Origin: Streptomyces sp. SCSIO 30461
GTDB lineage: Bacteria > Actinomycetota > Actinomycetes > Streptomycetales > Streptomycetaceae
DNA: 64,000 nucleotides
Direction of reading: 5' to 3'
Assembly: GCF_037023745.1 (NCBI RefSeq)
Contig: NZ_CP146101.1
Coordinates: 4,642,001 to 4,706,000, forward strand
A program made the position numbers and the translations under genes. A model generated the notes under the pieces. It saw only the letters and a program-made list of their open reading frames with translations. It did not search any database and had not been told where the DNA came from. This document shows, piece by piece, positions 37,429 through 47,157 of the stretch (within the stretch, counting starts at the first letter, position 1; every line of letters starts with the position of its first letter).

Positions 37429-37747
37429 TTGAGGCGGAACTGTTCTTTTGCCTATTCGAGGATGTAGCGGACGTGGCGGGCGTGGAAGTAGCCGCGGACG
37501 GCCTGTCCGCCGCACCGCCAGGGCCTCCCGGCACCCGCCCGGTACGCACGCCACCAGGTCCCCACCGACCGCTCGGCGACCTGGAACACCTCAGCCGCCT
37601 GCCGGTACCCCTTCACCTGACCCGACTCCAACGCGGCCACGACCCGCAACCGCACCACTTCCCGCCCCGCCGGCGCCACCCGCCGCAGATCCCCAGCCCC
37701 AGTCACACCCCACCAACGAGCCAGGCAACCCCACAGTTCCGCCTCAA
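37429..37747 (-). mobile_element. Internally deleted IS630 derivative (MITE-like)
   Basis: A 319-bp element with inverted ends TTGAGGCGGAACTGTT at 37429 and ACAGTTCCGCCTCAA ending at 37747. One frame (37706 to 37452) joins the transposase N-terminal HTH (AAEVFQVAERSVGTWWRAYR) directly to its last residues (VRGYFHARHVRYILE), so the whole DDE core is deleted. TA lies before the left end but not after the right end. It could be moved by a full-length relative. Confidence 0.75.
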
Positions 37748-37905
37748 CCTGGATCCACAGGGCCGTATTCGATGAGTGCGGCTCTGTGATTTTCGGAGCG
37801 GATTCGGGGGCGTTCCTGCTGGCGGGCAGGAGTGGTCGCCGGGTGGCCGTCCCGGTGGCGGGGTCTCCGAGGTCCTTGGTCGTGGGCGGGCAGGCGTCCG
37901 GGTGG

Positions 37906-39294
37906 TCAGGTTCGCAGGCGGTGGCCGACGGCCGTCCACAGGTCGCTGAAGGCCTCTCGCCAGGGCCAGTGCTGCGGCAGGTGCCAGGTCAGGGTGCGTG
38001 CTCCGGCTGCCAATCGGGCTGGAACCGCGATGAGTTGGCGGCGGATGGTGCCGGTGCGGGCCCGGGCGTGGAAGGCCGAGGCGAGCGCGCCCAGCGCCCG
38101 GGTGAGGTTGTGGGCGAGGGCTGCCAGGGTCAGCCAGGCCGCGTTCGCGGTGAACTTCCCCGAGGGCAGGTGCCCCAGGGCCGAGTCCTCAAGATCGGCG
38201 AAGACCTGCTCGACGATCGCGTGGCGGCGGTGATCGGCTTCTGCCTCGACCAGCGGCAGCACCTGGTCGGTGAACACCGCATGGAACCGCCAGACAGTGA
38301 ACAACTCACCCTGACCGTCCAGGACGTGGGCGTCGTTCAGGCGCTTGACCCGGCGGACCAGCAGCCGGGCGGTGGCGTGGTAGCGCTTGGCCTTGCCGGT
38401 GAACGCGGTGTACTCGACCTCGGCGACCTCCGCGTCCGAGATCCACCGCTGCTCGTCCTTGTCCCAGATCGCCTTCGGGTACTTGATCGCCGTCCAGGCG
38501 TCCTCGGGAACGGTGGCGATCAGCTCCCGGATCTTCTTGCGCTGCGCGACGGCGAAGGAGAACCGCGCGCCTGCGCGGCGGCAGGCGGCGACGACCTTGT
38601 GGGAGAAGAACGCCGAGTCGCCGCGGACCACGATCGTGCCGGTGGCGCCCATCGCCCGCACCGCCTTGATCGCCTCGGCGATCAGCGAGGCCGCGCCCTT
38701 GGCGGAGCCGGCCGAGCCCTTGCGCAGGCGGGTGGCCACGATTACCGGCGCGGCCAGCGGAGTGGAGGCGGTGACGATCTGGAAGTGCAGGCCCCTCACC
38801 TTGGTGTAGCCGTGCTCGGCGCCCTGCTTGGCCGCCCCGTAGACCTGCTTGACCTTGGAGTCGATGTCCAGGTGCACCACCTGGTCGCCGCCGGGCAGCA
38901 GATTGCAGTGTCCGGCGAGGTTGCAGGTGAACGCCCGTGCCGCCGACTCCAGTTGACGCACGTGACCCCAGGAGAACGCCCGCAGAAACGTGCCCAGCGT
39001 CGACGGGGCGCGAACTCCGTCGAATGCCCTGGCCACCGCCCCGTGCCGCAGCACATCCGTGTCGTCGATGCTGTCCGCTCCGGCGAGCATCCCCGCCACC
39101 AGCGACATCACCTTCGCGCCGACCGCTGCCCCGGCCCCGTTCGCAACACCCTTGAGCCGCACCTTCGTGACAGCCAGGTCCGGCAGGCCGCACCGCTCGG
39201 CCAGTCGGACCGCCGGAGCCAGCCCACCGTACGCGAGGAGATTCGGGTCATCGAACGCCGCGAAGGTCGCTGCGACGGTATGGGAAGATTTCAC
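37906..39294 (-). CDS. IS1380-family transposase (second type)
   Basis: A complete 462-residue protein with VVHLDIDSKVKQVYGAAKQG (first Asp), TIVVRGDSAFFSHKV (second Asp) and RHAIVEQVFADLEDSALGHL (Glu). It differs strongly from the 34.7-kb copy, so this is a separate element. I could not define its ends with confidence. It starts at ATG 39294. Confidence 0.9.
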   Translation of the reverse strand: MKSSHTVAATFAAFDDPNLLAYGGLAPAVRLAERCGLPDLAVTKVRLKGVANGAGAAVGAKVMSLVAGMLAGADSIDDTDVLRHGAVARAFDGVRAPSTLGTFLRAFSWGHVRQLESAARAFTCNLAGHCNLLPGGDQVVHLDIDSKVKQVYGAAKQGAEHGYTKVRGLHFQIVTASTPLAAPVIVATRLRKGSAGSAKGAASLIAEAIKAVRAMGATGTIVVRGDSAFFSHKVVAACRRAGARFSFAVAQRKKIRELIATVPEDAWTAIKYPKAIWDKDEQRWISDAEVAEVEYTAFTGKAKRYHATARLLVRRVKRLNDAHVLDGQGELFTVWRFHAVFTDQVLPLVEAEADHRRHAIVEQVFADLEDSALGHLPSGKFTANAAWLTLAALAHNLTRALGALASAFHARARTGTIRRQLIAVPARLAAGARTLTWHLPQHWPWREAFSDLWTAVGHRLRT

Positions 39295-39477
39295 TTACGA
39301 CGTGCCTTGTCTTGCTGCGGGCTGGAAGCGTAGAGAACTCCCATCCTCGCAGGTCACAGGGCACGTCTTCTTCGTTGGGCTGGCACCGCGCAGGCACCGC
39401 TCGGTGGATCCAGGCTCAATACATTCCCGGCCTGCGAGAACGTCATGTCGATCTTTGTGTCTCACGAACGATCGTTA

Positions 39478-39625
39478 CCCGACATCAGAACCCCCGCCTT
39501 CGGCCCGACCCCGCCAGTACGCGAGGTTGTGGCGGGTGGCGAGGGTGTCGGGTGGTCCGGGCCGAGCACCCGCAGCCGGTCGGCCAGCAGCTCGGCGAAG
39601 GCGGCGGCGTTGGCCGCATCCCCAG
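39478..39625 (-). pseudogene. TPR-protein C-terminal fragment (frameshifted)
   Basis: Two overlapping minus frames together read FAELLADRLRVLGPDH then PDTLATRHNLAYWRGRAEG, the TPR unit found at the end of many actinobacterial NB-ARC/TPR proteins. A shift is needed near 39555. Only one unit remains. From 39626 to 40041 an open frame continues into the U32 gene but shows no motif. Confidence 0.55.
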
Positions 39626-40041
39626 TTGCCTCCGTGCATACCTTTTGGAACACTACTTGTAGAACGACTTGCGGAACGGCCTGCGGGGAGATCACCGCAG
39701 GCCGCTGACATCCTGACGTAGTACTGCGCGCCTTGTTCCACATCCAAGGATGTGGAATGCGCGTCATGCACACGACTGCGACCGAGTCAACCTGCGGTGC
39801 AGGCCACTTCGACCACGCACGGAGTCGTGCTGGGCGGCGGGGGCAAGTGCCGGGCGATTTCTGGCCGAGCTTCCCGGCCACGCGGGACGAGCTGGTGGAT
39901 GACTTCTTCCGCCGCCACTTCACTCCTCGGGATCGACTGTTGTGCTTCATCGACGCATCCACGGAGGAGGCGAAACGTTCCATCTGTGCGTCTCGAAATC
40001 TGATCGTCGACCCATTCGACATGGCTAGGAGTCGCACAGAC

Positions 40042-40977
40042 ATGCAGAAAGTGAAGATCTCGGCGGGGCCCGGTCGCGATTGGCTCCTTCGCAAGGGATA
40101 CCCCGTGGGAGACGGTATCGACCTCGCCGCATCCACCGAGCAGTACGACGGCGGTGGCCAGTATGGGGTGGAGATCCCCGTCATCAACAGCTACCGGGAC
40201 CTGTTGCAGGTGACTACCTGCCTCGACGAGGCGGGCATCACCGTCACGCGGTACAACGAGACGCACGGGTCGATCCTGCTCTCCGACGCGGAGATCAAGG
40301 ACATGCTCGCGCTGTGCCGCGACCGTGGGGAGGGAATCCTCATCAGTCTCGGCCCGCGCCCCGAGTACGACATCAAGAGTTCGTTCTACCGCACGTCCTT
40401 CGGCCTCGAGATGGGGCGCCAGATCAACAACCACGACGCCTTCCGGGCCTGCGTGGAGGAAGTCATCAGGCTCACCGACCTCGGGTGTCGTGGGGTGATC
40501 GTCTACGACCTCGGAGTGGCCCGGGTGCTCGCCGAGATGCGCGCGGACGGAACACTCCCGTCCGATCTGGTATTGAAGACATCGAGCCACTGCATGGCCA
40601 CGAATCCCTTCCTGGCCAAGATCTTCGCGGAGAACGGCGCGGACAGCATCACGACCGCTCATGATCTCGGCCTGCCGGTTCTGCAGGAGATGCGACGGCT
40701 CAATCCCGGCCTGCCGCTGGACGTCCCCATGGACGTCTACCGCACCAAGGGTGGCTTCATCAGGTTCTACGAGGCCGCCGAGATCGTGCAGGTCGCCGCC
40801 CCGGTCATGCTGAAGATCGGTGCCAGCGCGCAAAGCCACCCGTACGACTCGGTGAGTGACGCGACCACCCGTGAACGCGTCGCACGCGTCACCCGCACCC
40901 TGGAGATGCTGAACCGCTTCCTGCCAGAGTGCTCTCAGATATCGGACAAGAACAGGCACAGCTGCATCCCCGTCTGA
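40042..40977 (+). CDS. Peptidase U32-like (beta/alpha)8-barrel protein
   Basis: A 311-residue product of the ATG at 40042 (AGGAG ten bases upstream); an open frame reaches back to 39733. The body resembles U32 peptidases and their biosynthetic relatives (VEIPVINSYRDLLQV, NETHGSILLSD, GCRGVIVYDLGVARVL, LKTSSHCMATNPFLAKIFAE, DSITTAHDLGLPVLQEM, VPMDVYRTKGGFIRFYE). U32 proteins modify tRNA or ubiquinone or act in peptide pathways and often are not proteases. It has no partner genes, so its role is open. Confidence 0.6.
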   Translation: MQKVKISAGPGRDWLLRKGYPVGDGIDLAASTEQYDGGGQYGVEIPVINSYRDLLQVTTCLDEAGITVTRYNETHGSILLSDAEIKDMLALCRDRGEGILISLGPRPEYDIKSSFYRTSFGLEMGRQINNHDAFRACVEEVIRLTDLGCRGVIVYDLGVARVLAEMRADGTLPSDLVLKTSSHCMATNPFLAKIFAENGADSITTAHDLGLPVLQEMRRLNPGLPLDVPMDVYRTKGGFIRFYEAAEIVQVAAPVMLKIGASAQSHPYDSVSDATTRERVARVTRTLEMLNRFLPECSQISDKNRHSCIPV

Positions 40978-41124
40978 ACCCGAATGGTCGGGTAGCCCGG
41001 GGCGTCTCAGCCCCGGGCTCCCACAGATCCGTACGTGACAGACGCTGAACGGAAAATCGATCTCCGGGAGGGCAGGCGGCAGCATCCGGGCCGCTTGCGG
41101 ACCGGATGACGGTGAGACGGACGG

Positions 41125-41412
41125 TCAGGCTGACGGTGCGAGGGCGACTTGGTGGCCGAGGGCCTGGAGCTGGCGGACGAGATCGCGGGTCTTGCGGGCG
41201 GCATCGAGGTGGCGACGGTGCCAGTCGGCGCCGAGCTCCTGGTAGGAGGCGTCCGGGTCGTTGATCAGGTGCCAGGCGATGACGAGTATCGAGCGGGCCA
41301 CGGCCACCAGGGCTTTGGCATGGCCGCGGCGTTTGACGATGCGCCGGTAACGGGCGCCGAGGAAGGTATCGGTGCGGGCGGCGGCGTTGGCGGCCTGCTC
41401 GCAGGGCCCCTG
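41125..41412 (-). pseudogene. IS110-family transposase, C-terminal fragment
   Basis: The minus strand encodes ARTDTFLGARYRRIVKRRGH then AKALVAVARSILVIAWHLIN, the conserved C-terminus of IS110/IS116 transposases, with a stop at 41125-41127. It ends abruptly near 41412, where IS4 sequence begins on the other strand. Confidence 0.75.
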
Positions 41413-42638
41413 GCCCGGCCGACGACGCCCGGGGTGCGTTTCGGCACCTACCGGACGGTGTCCTTCGATGGCTGCAGCTCGCTGCGGGTGCCCGATTCGC
41501 CCCGCAACCGGGCCTGGCTCGGGCGCACGGCCCATCACGGCTATCCCACCCTGGAGCTGATGACGCTGGTCGAGACCGGGACGAGAGCGCTGATCGGGGC
41601 GGTGTTCGGCACCACCGACGAGGGCGAGACCGCCTACGCCCGCCGACTGCTGCACTTGCTGAGGCCGGACATGCTGGTGCTGTGGGACAAGGGCTTCGAC
41701 GCGAACAGCTTCCTCGCCCAAGCGGCCGCGACCGGCGCGAAAGTATTGGGAAGGCTCCGCAACAACCGACGGGCCCCGGTCCTGGCCCGTCTCGACGACG
41801 GCTCCTACCTGTCAGTGATCGGCACCGTGCACGTCCGGATCATCGACGCCGAGATCACGGTGACCTGCAACGACGGCACCGCCTTCACCAGCACCTATCG
41901 GCTGGTCACCACCTTGACCGACGCTCGCCGACACCCGGCCAGAACGCTGATCGACCTCTACCACGAGCGCTGGGGTGCGACACGAAGTCGCACGAGATTG
42001 AGTGAACTACCTGATCGGAGGATCGACTTGATGTCGACAGCGTAGTTCCGGGCCAGTGCTCAAGGCCCGTCCCCACTTCGACATGCGTCGCCGGTAACGG
42101 CGGGGTGTGGAGCTCGAAGGAGAAGCCCAAGGGCCCCCGTGCCATCCGGGGATTACAGGCAAGGGGAAGACCGGACGGGTGAACGCAAGTGAACCCCTGA
42201 TGATGCTTCGTGATCGTGGGCCCCGCCGATGGACTGCTCCAGCGGGGTGCAGGACTGGTCGCTGAGAAGCGGCAGGCGCCGGCTGAAGACCCAACGTCAG
42301 CCGGGAGAGCATCGCCGTCCCGGAGTTTAGGGGGCACCCACCCCGGTCGTATCTCACTCGTGTGGAACGTGGAAACCCCGCTGGGGTCCGGACGCGACAG
42401 CGTCCGGTCAGCCGACCGTAAGGAAGGCCCAACTCCCCAGCGGGCACAGGATGACCCAAGAAGCCAACGCCGGTCGCCGAAAGGCAGCGGGAAACCGGGG
42501 CAGATGACCAGCGCCTCCGCTGGTCGCCTCGCATAACCGGCCGGATACGGGCTCAGCCCGGACCCGCAAGGGTGCTGACGTGGGTCAGGTGGGCCTGTGA
42601 GGACCGGATGACCATCAACGCTGAAACCGAAGGGCAAG

Positions 42639-44411
42639 TTGGACACCGTGGCGACAACATCTCCCGTGGCGGACACCGTCCAGGACGACAGTGCCGTCAC
42701 GGCGAACGGACCTGAGGACGACATCACCGACTGGCAGTCGATCGACTGGCAGGGCGCGGAGAACGAAGTACGGCGGCTGAGGCAGCGGATCTTCACGGCA
42801 TCGCAGGCAGGGGACCTCAAGAAGGTCCGCAATCTCCAGAAACTAATGCTCCGCTCCCGCTCCAACACGCTGGTGAGCGTGCGGCGGGTGACGGAGATCA
42901 ACGCTGGCCGCAAGACGGCAGGGATCGACGGCCGGGTTGTCCTGCTGCCCCAGGGGAAGGCCGAACTGGCCGACTGGATGCAGCACCGGGCAGCGCCGTG
43001 GAGACCCTTGCCCGTCAGGCGGGTCTATATCCCCAAGGCCAATGGCCGTCAGCGCGGCCTCGGAATTCCCGTGATCATCGACCGGTGTCTTCAAGCCGTG
43101 ACGCTGAACGCGCTGGAACCCGAGTGGGAGGCACGGTTCGAGCCGAGATCCTATGGATTTCGTCCCGGCCGTGGCTGCCACGACGCGATCGGAGCGATCT
43201 TCCTGGCCGCCAAGGGCAAGAGCCCGAAGCGCCAGTGGGTCCTTGACGCAGACCTGGCAGCGGCGTTCGACCGCATCGATCACGACCGCCTCATGGCCTC
43301 GATCGGACAGTTCCCCGCCCGGGGGCTGGTCGAGCAGTGGCTCAAGGCGGGAGTACTCGACCGCGGCGTTCTCGCCCCGACCGAGGAGGGGGTTCCGCAA
43401 GGCGGGATCATCTCCCCGGCGCTGATGAACGTGGCCTTGCACGGGATGGAAGAGGCTGCCGGAGTCCACTACCGGCTCACCGGCCCACGGGCTGGTGAAC
43501 TGGCAGTCGGCTCGCCGACTCTGGTCAGGTACGCCGACGACCTGGTGGTGCTCTGTCACAGTCGTGACGAGGCGCAACAGGTCAAGGAGCGGCTCGCCCG
43601 GTGGCTCAGGCCCCGGGGTCTGGCCTTCAACGAGGACAAGACGCGCATCGCGCACCTCGACGAGGGCTGCGACTTCCTGGGCTTCACCGTCCGCCGCTAC
43701 CACGGCATGCTGCTGATCAAGCCGAGCAAGGCATCCGTGCGACGGATCCGGGCACGGCTCGCCGCCGAGGTGCTGGCCCTTCGGGGGCAGAACGCGGCGG
43801 CGATGATCGCCAAGCTCAACCCGATCATCCGGGGCTGGGCTGCCTACTTTCGGGGAGTGGTCTCCAGTGAGGTGTTCGCCTCGCTGGACAACCATGTGTG
43901 GAGGCTGGTCTACAAGTGGGCCCGCCACACACACCCGAACAAGCCGAACGGCTGGGTGACCTCCCGGTATTTCGGCCGGTTCAACGAGTCCCGGCAGGAC
44001 CGGTGGGTGTTCGGTGACCGCGAGAGCGGCCGCTACCTCACCAAATTCGCCTGGACCAGGATCGTCAGACATCAACTCGTCGTCAAAGGGGCGTCCGTGG
44101 ACGACCCGGCGCTGACCGAGTACTGGGCCTCGCGGCGACGCAGGAACAAGCCCCCGCTCAGCACGCGCCTGCTGAGTCTGCTCCAAGGACAGCACGGCCG
44201 GTGCCCGCTCTGCGGAACGCTTCTCCTGCACGCCGACCAGCAGCCGCAGAGCCCCCAGGAATGGGAGCAGTGGCTGCGGGCGATCCGGACGGCGGTACGC
44301 GCAAACGCGCTCACCGCCGAAGCGGACGGAAGCCAGTCCGACGATCCCGTCGCCTTCCGACTCACCCACGTTCACTGCCACCGCTGGCGCGGCGGCAGTG
44401 AACCACGCTGA
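42639..44411 (+). CDS. Group II intron reverse transcriptase/maturase with HNH-like C-terminus
   Basis: A 590-residue protein. It has RT domains with YIPKANGRQRGLGIPVIIDR, GFRPGRGCHDAI, VLDADLAAAFDRIDHDRL, EEGVPQGGIISPALMN and the catalytic TLVRYADDLVVL (YADD), a maturase X domain (LNPIIRGWAAYFRGVV), and a C-terminal HNH-like region (GRCPLCGTLLL ... FRLTHVHCHRW). The start is TTG at 42639 or GTG at 42648. It promotes splicing and retrohoming of its intron. Confidence 0.93.
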   Translation: MDTVATTSPVADTVQDDSAVTANGPEDDITDWQSIDWQGAENEVRRLRQRIFTASQAGDLKKVRNLQKLMLRSRSNTLVSVRRVTEINAGRKTAGIDGRVVLLPQGKAELADWMQHRAAPWRPLPVRRVYIPKANGRQRGLGIPVIIDRCLQAVTLNALEPEWEARFEPRSYGFRPGRGCHDAIGAIFLAAKGKSPKRQWVLDADLAAAFDRIDHDRLMASIGQFPARGLVEQWLKAGVLDRGVLAPTEEGVPQGGIISPALMNVALHGMEEAAGVHYRLTGPRAGELAVGSPTLVRYADDLVVLCHSRDEAQQVKERLARWLRPRGLAFNEDKTRIAHLDEGCDFLGFTVRRYHGMLLIKPSKASVRRIRARLAAEVLALRGQNAAAMIAKLNPIIRGWAAYFRGVVSSEVFASLDNHVWRLVYKWARHTHPNKPNGWVTSRYFGRFNESRQDRWVFGDRESGRYLTKFAWTRIVRHQLVVKGASVDDPALTEYWASRRRRNKPPLSTRLLSLLQGQHGRCPLCGTLLLHADQQPQSPQEWEQWLRAIRTAVRANALTAEADGSQSDDPVAFRLTHVHCHRWRGGSEPR

Positions 44412-44451
44412 CCAGCCATTCTGGCTGCCCGTGGGCCTTCAGGGCCTGCTT

Positions 44452-44486
44452 GAGCCGGATGCGGTTAACGCCGCCCGTCCGGTTCT
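44452..44486 (+). ncRNA. Group II intron domain V
   Basis: GAGCCGGATGCGG ... CGTCCGGTTCT folds into the short conserved catalytic hairpin, including the AGC triad near its 5' side. Followed directly by the domain VI stem. Confidence 0.88.
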
Positions 44487-45249
44487 GAGGGGGGTGCGGC
44501 GCAGCAATGCGCCGCACCTACCCGACAACACGAGAGCGCGTACTTCGCGCTCCGCCACACGATCCTCGCCGGCCACAACCTCCGCTCCCACGATGCCGCT
44601 GGCCTCGAACAGGAGATGTGGGCCCTGCTCACGCTCTACCAGGTCCTACGCGCCGTGATGGTCGAGGCCGCCGAGTCCGTCCCCGGCACCGACCCCGACC
44701 GCTGCAGTTTCACTGTCGCCCTGCAGACCGCCCGCGACCAGGTCGTCCAGGCCGCCGGGATCATCCCCGAGGCTCCCGGCTCCATCGGCCTGATCGGCCG
44801 GAGGGTGCTGGCCCGGCTCCTCGCGCCCCGCCGTCACCGGACCAGCACCCGCAAGGTCAAGTCCCCTGTCTCCCGCTACAGCGAGCGTCGCGACGACGGC
44901 CGCCCCGACCGCAGCCGCACCATCACCGAGCTCACCGTCACCGTCCTCGAACCCGGCCCCGAACAGCAGCCGTTGCCCGCGATCTCCCGCGACGATCGCC
45001 ACACCGCCCCGGCCCAACGCCGCCGACACCGCATCCTCGCCCTGCTTCAGGACGACCCGACCCGCCTATGGAGACCCGCGGAGATTGCAACCCACTTCGG
45101 CGACATCACCCTGCACACCATGTATCGCCAGCTGTCCCGATGGGCCGACAGCGGACTCATCCACAAGATCGGCCCCGGCCTCTACGCAGCCACAGCCTGG
45201 ACCTCAACCCCCTTGCCACCAGCACAAACGGGCTAACTTCCCGGCCTTG

Positions 45250-45441
45250 GGACCTGTCCCCGAAGGGTGGACACCTCTGAACGGCGCTCGCGGCAAGCAC
45301 AGTTGCTACGGCTTCACGTGCTGGCTGGACCCCGGTGACTCGGTGCAGTTCTCCGCGTCCGGCATCGCCCGGATCGGCTACACCAAGTACTACTGGAACC
45401 GGTTCCAGAACTTCGGCGGCGGAGGCAGCTACCGGTACTGA
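45250..45441 (+). pseudogene. Hypothetical protein, C-terminal fragment
   Basis: A 60-residue coding-like stretch (GPVPEGWTPLNGARGKHSCY, TCWLDPGDSVQFSASG, ending FGGGGSYRY). It is preceded by the IS4 end, so its N-terminus is missing. Family unknown. Confidence 0.35.
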
Positions 45442-45540
45442 CCCCGCACCGATGCGCAGTGAGCCCCGCTGAGCCGGACTGACGGCCCGAGCGGGAGCCC
45501 GACACACCGCGGCCGCGCGGACGACCACGCGGCCACACAG

Positions 45541-45583
45541 CGAATCGGCTGCCCCGACCACTCCGGCTGGGGCAGCCGATTCG
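45541..45583 (+). terminator. Perfect 15-bp stem terminator hairpin
   Basis: CGAATCGGCTGCCCC at 45541 pairs fully with GGGGCAGCCGATTCG at 45569-45583, with a 13-base loop, followed by TCTTACC. It would end transcripts from the left, just 27 bp before the next gene starts. Confidence 0.8.
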
Positions 45584-45610
45584 TCTTACCATCCACAGAT
45601 GGAGGAAAGC

Positions 45611-46143
45611 ATGCCCGGCAGCGAGCTTGAACTGTGCTACGAACGACTCTTCGCGCAGTGGCTGGAGCGAGTCCAAGGCGAGCTGGGCTGGCAGATCGCC
45701 GAGACCCGTCCGGCGGGCTGGATCCGCGCGGCGTATCGCGAGCACGGGGAGCTGCCGGCGGCCCGGTTCGCCCTGATCGCGTTCGAGCGGAAGCTGTGCT
45801 GCGTCTTGGACGCGTTCCCCCCGGTGGCCGCAGCAGCCGAGCGGGACACGGGCCTGCGCGTCGACATCCGCGCGGGCTCCACTCCCCCTTCGCCGGACTT
45901 CCCGGTGGGGATGGTGACGGTGGCCGAATCGGCCATCCAATCCAATCATTCGATCCGCCCGGAGTGCGTGCGGAAGTCGCGGACGCCATTCAGACCTACC
46001 TGACCGACCGCTACGGCCACCTCTGGCCGCTCTGCCCGGAGCACGCCAGCGGCCTGCACGCCGTCACGCACGAAGGCAAGGCAGTCTGGTGGTGCAGGGC
46101 ACAGGGCCACCCGACAGTCCGGATCCCCGGAGAGCAAACCTGA
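45611..46143 (+). pseudogene. Hypothetical protein split by a frameshift
   Basis: ATG 45611 (MPGSELELCYERLFAQWLER) has GGAGG six bases upstream. The frame stays coding to about 45945, then continues in another frame as VRAEVADAIQTYLTDRYGHL and WPLCPEHASGLHAV to 46143, giving about 175 residues. The CPEH...C region suggests a small metal-binding end. A further short coding-like stretch (DGWDEGLHAVATDLLRIAD) overlaps the 3' end. Confidence 0.5.
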
Positions 46144-46395
46144 AGGACGGCTGGGACGAGGGCTTGCACGCGGTCGCCACCGACCTGCTGCGGATCGCCG
46201 ACACCACAGTCGCCCACTCCTCGTACCCGTCACCTTCCTCTTGTGGAACATCTACGACGTTACGACGTGGTCGGCTATTGAAGATCGGGGCCGTGCCGTG
46301 TGGCGGAGGAGCCGGGACACCGACCGCGGTGGTGGTGGTTCGGCCGACGGTGAACTCCGGTCCTCCGGAAGGCCCCTACCGCCTATCCTCCGGAC

Positions 46396-47109
46396 ATGGT
46401 TGATCACCGCTTGGTCGACGTGAGAGGGACTCGGCTGGCCTATCGGTTGTCGGGTCCGCCGGATGCTCCGCCGCTCGTCCTGGTCCACGCGCTGGGCAAG
46501 AATTTCACCGACTGGGAGCAGGTGGTGCCCGCTCTTGCCCGCAGTCGGCGGGTGTATGCCCTCGACCTGCGGGGGCACGGCCGGAGCGACTGGCCGGGTG
46601 ACTACTCTCTCGAACTGATGCGGGCCGATGTGCTGCAGTTCCTGGACGCTCTGGGACTGGGCCACGTTGACTTGATCGGGCATTCTATGGGCGGGATCGT
46701 GGCCTACCTGCTGGCACAGGACCATCCGCAGCGGGTGAGTCGACTGGTCCTGGAGGACGTGTCGGTCCCCCGGCCTCGGGAGCCAAGTACCCCGACCAGG
46801 CCGGACGGCGACCTGATCTTCGACTGGGAGATGGTGCTGGCCGTCAGGCGGCAGATCGACCAGCCCGATTCCAGGTGGCTGGAGCGACTCAGCAAGATCA
46901 CCGCCGAGACCCTCGTGGTGGCCGGCGGCCCACGCAGCCATGTGCCTCAGGACGGCGTCGCCGAGCTGGCCCGCCGCATCCCCGGCGGGCACATGGTCAC
47001 CATCCCGGTCGGGCACCTGATCCACCACGCAGCGCCGGAGGCGTTCATAGAGGTGGTTGCGGCGTTCCTGCTGACGGAGGAGAACGTTCGTCCCGCCCGC
47101 CAACGATGA
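46396..47109 (+). CDS. Alpha/beta-fold hydrolase
   Basis: A complete 237-residue hydrolase: HALGKNFTDW oxyanion region, DLRGHGRSDWP, nucleophile elbow IGHSMGG, and late catalytic His in GHLIHHAAPE. A lid region near PRPREPSTPTRPDGD. Substrate unknown. It stands between a decayed gene and a transposase gene. Confidence 0.88.
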   Translation: MVDHRLVDVRGTRLAYRLSGPPDAPPLVLVHALGKNFTDWEQVVPALARSRRVYALDLRGHGRSDWPGDYSLELMRADVLQFLDALGLGHVDLIGHSMGGIVAYLLAQDHPQRVSRLVLEDVSVPRPREPSTPTRPDGDLIFDWEMVLAVRRQIDQPDSRWLERLSKITAETLVVAGGPRSHVPQDGVAELARRIPGGHMVTIPVGHLIHHAAPEAFIEVVAAFLLTEENVRPARQR

Positions 47110-47157
47110 GCGCGCGCCCCGGCCGTAACGCGAGCGGGCCGTGCGGGTTCTTCGAGT

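Larger units (their letters stand above)
41975..44526 (+). mobile_element. Group II intron, apparently complete
   Basis: The 2,552-bp intron begins with GTGCGAC, the conserved 5' end, and ends with CTACCCGAC after a domain VI hairpin (GTGCGGCGC/GCGCCGCAC) with a candidate branch-point A near 44520. Domain V lies at 44452-44486. The maturase gene is in the domain IV position. The host exons join in frame after removal, which supports both boundaries. It is inserted in an IS4 transposase gene, a typical low-cost target. Confidence 0.9.
41424..45236 (+). pseudogene. IS4-family transposase (N-terminally truncated) interrupted by a group II intron
   Basis: Exon 1 (41424-41974) holds FGTYRTVSFDGCSSLRVPDS, LWDKGFDANSF and ends in LIDLYHERW. 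Exon 2 (44527-45236) continues as HESAYFALRHTILAGHNLRS and VSRYSERR. Joining base 41974 to 44527 forms a GAA codon and gives ERWEHESAYFALRH in frame, as in intact IS4 proteins. The N-terminal ~100 residues are lost at the junction with the IS110 fragment, so the spliced product would still be inactive. Confidence 0.85.

Noticed and set aside
37760..39365. Inverted ends for the second IS1380 element around GGCTCTGTGATTTTCGG and the right side near 39350
   Set aside because: Only a short CTGTGA core matches and no target duplication was found, so the element boundaries were left open.
42843..44381. 512-codon minus-strand frame in the group II intron
   Set aside because: Opposes the reverse transcriptase with all catalytic motifs; no independent signal.
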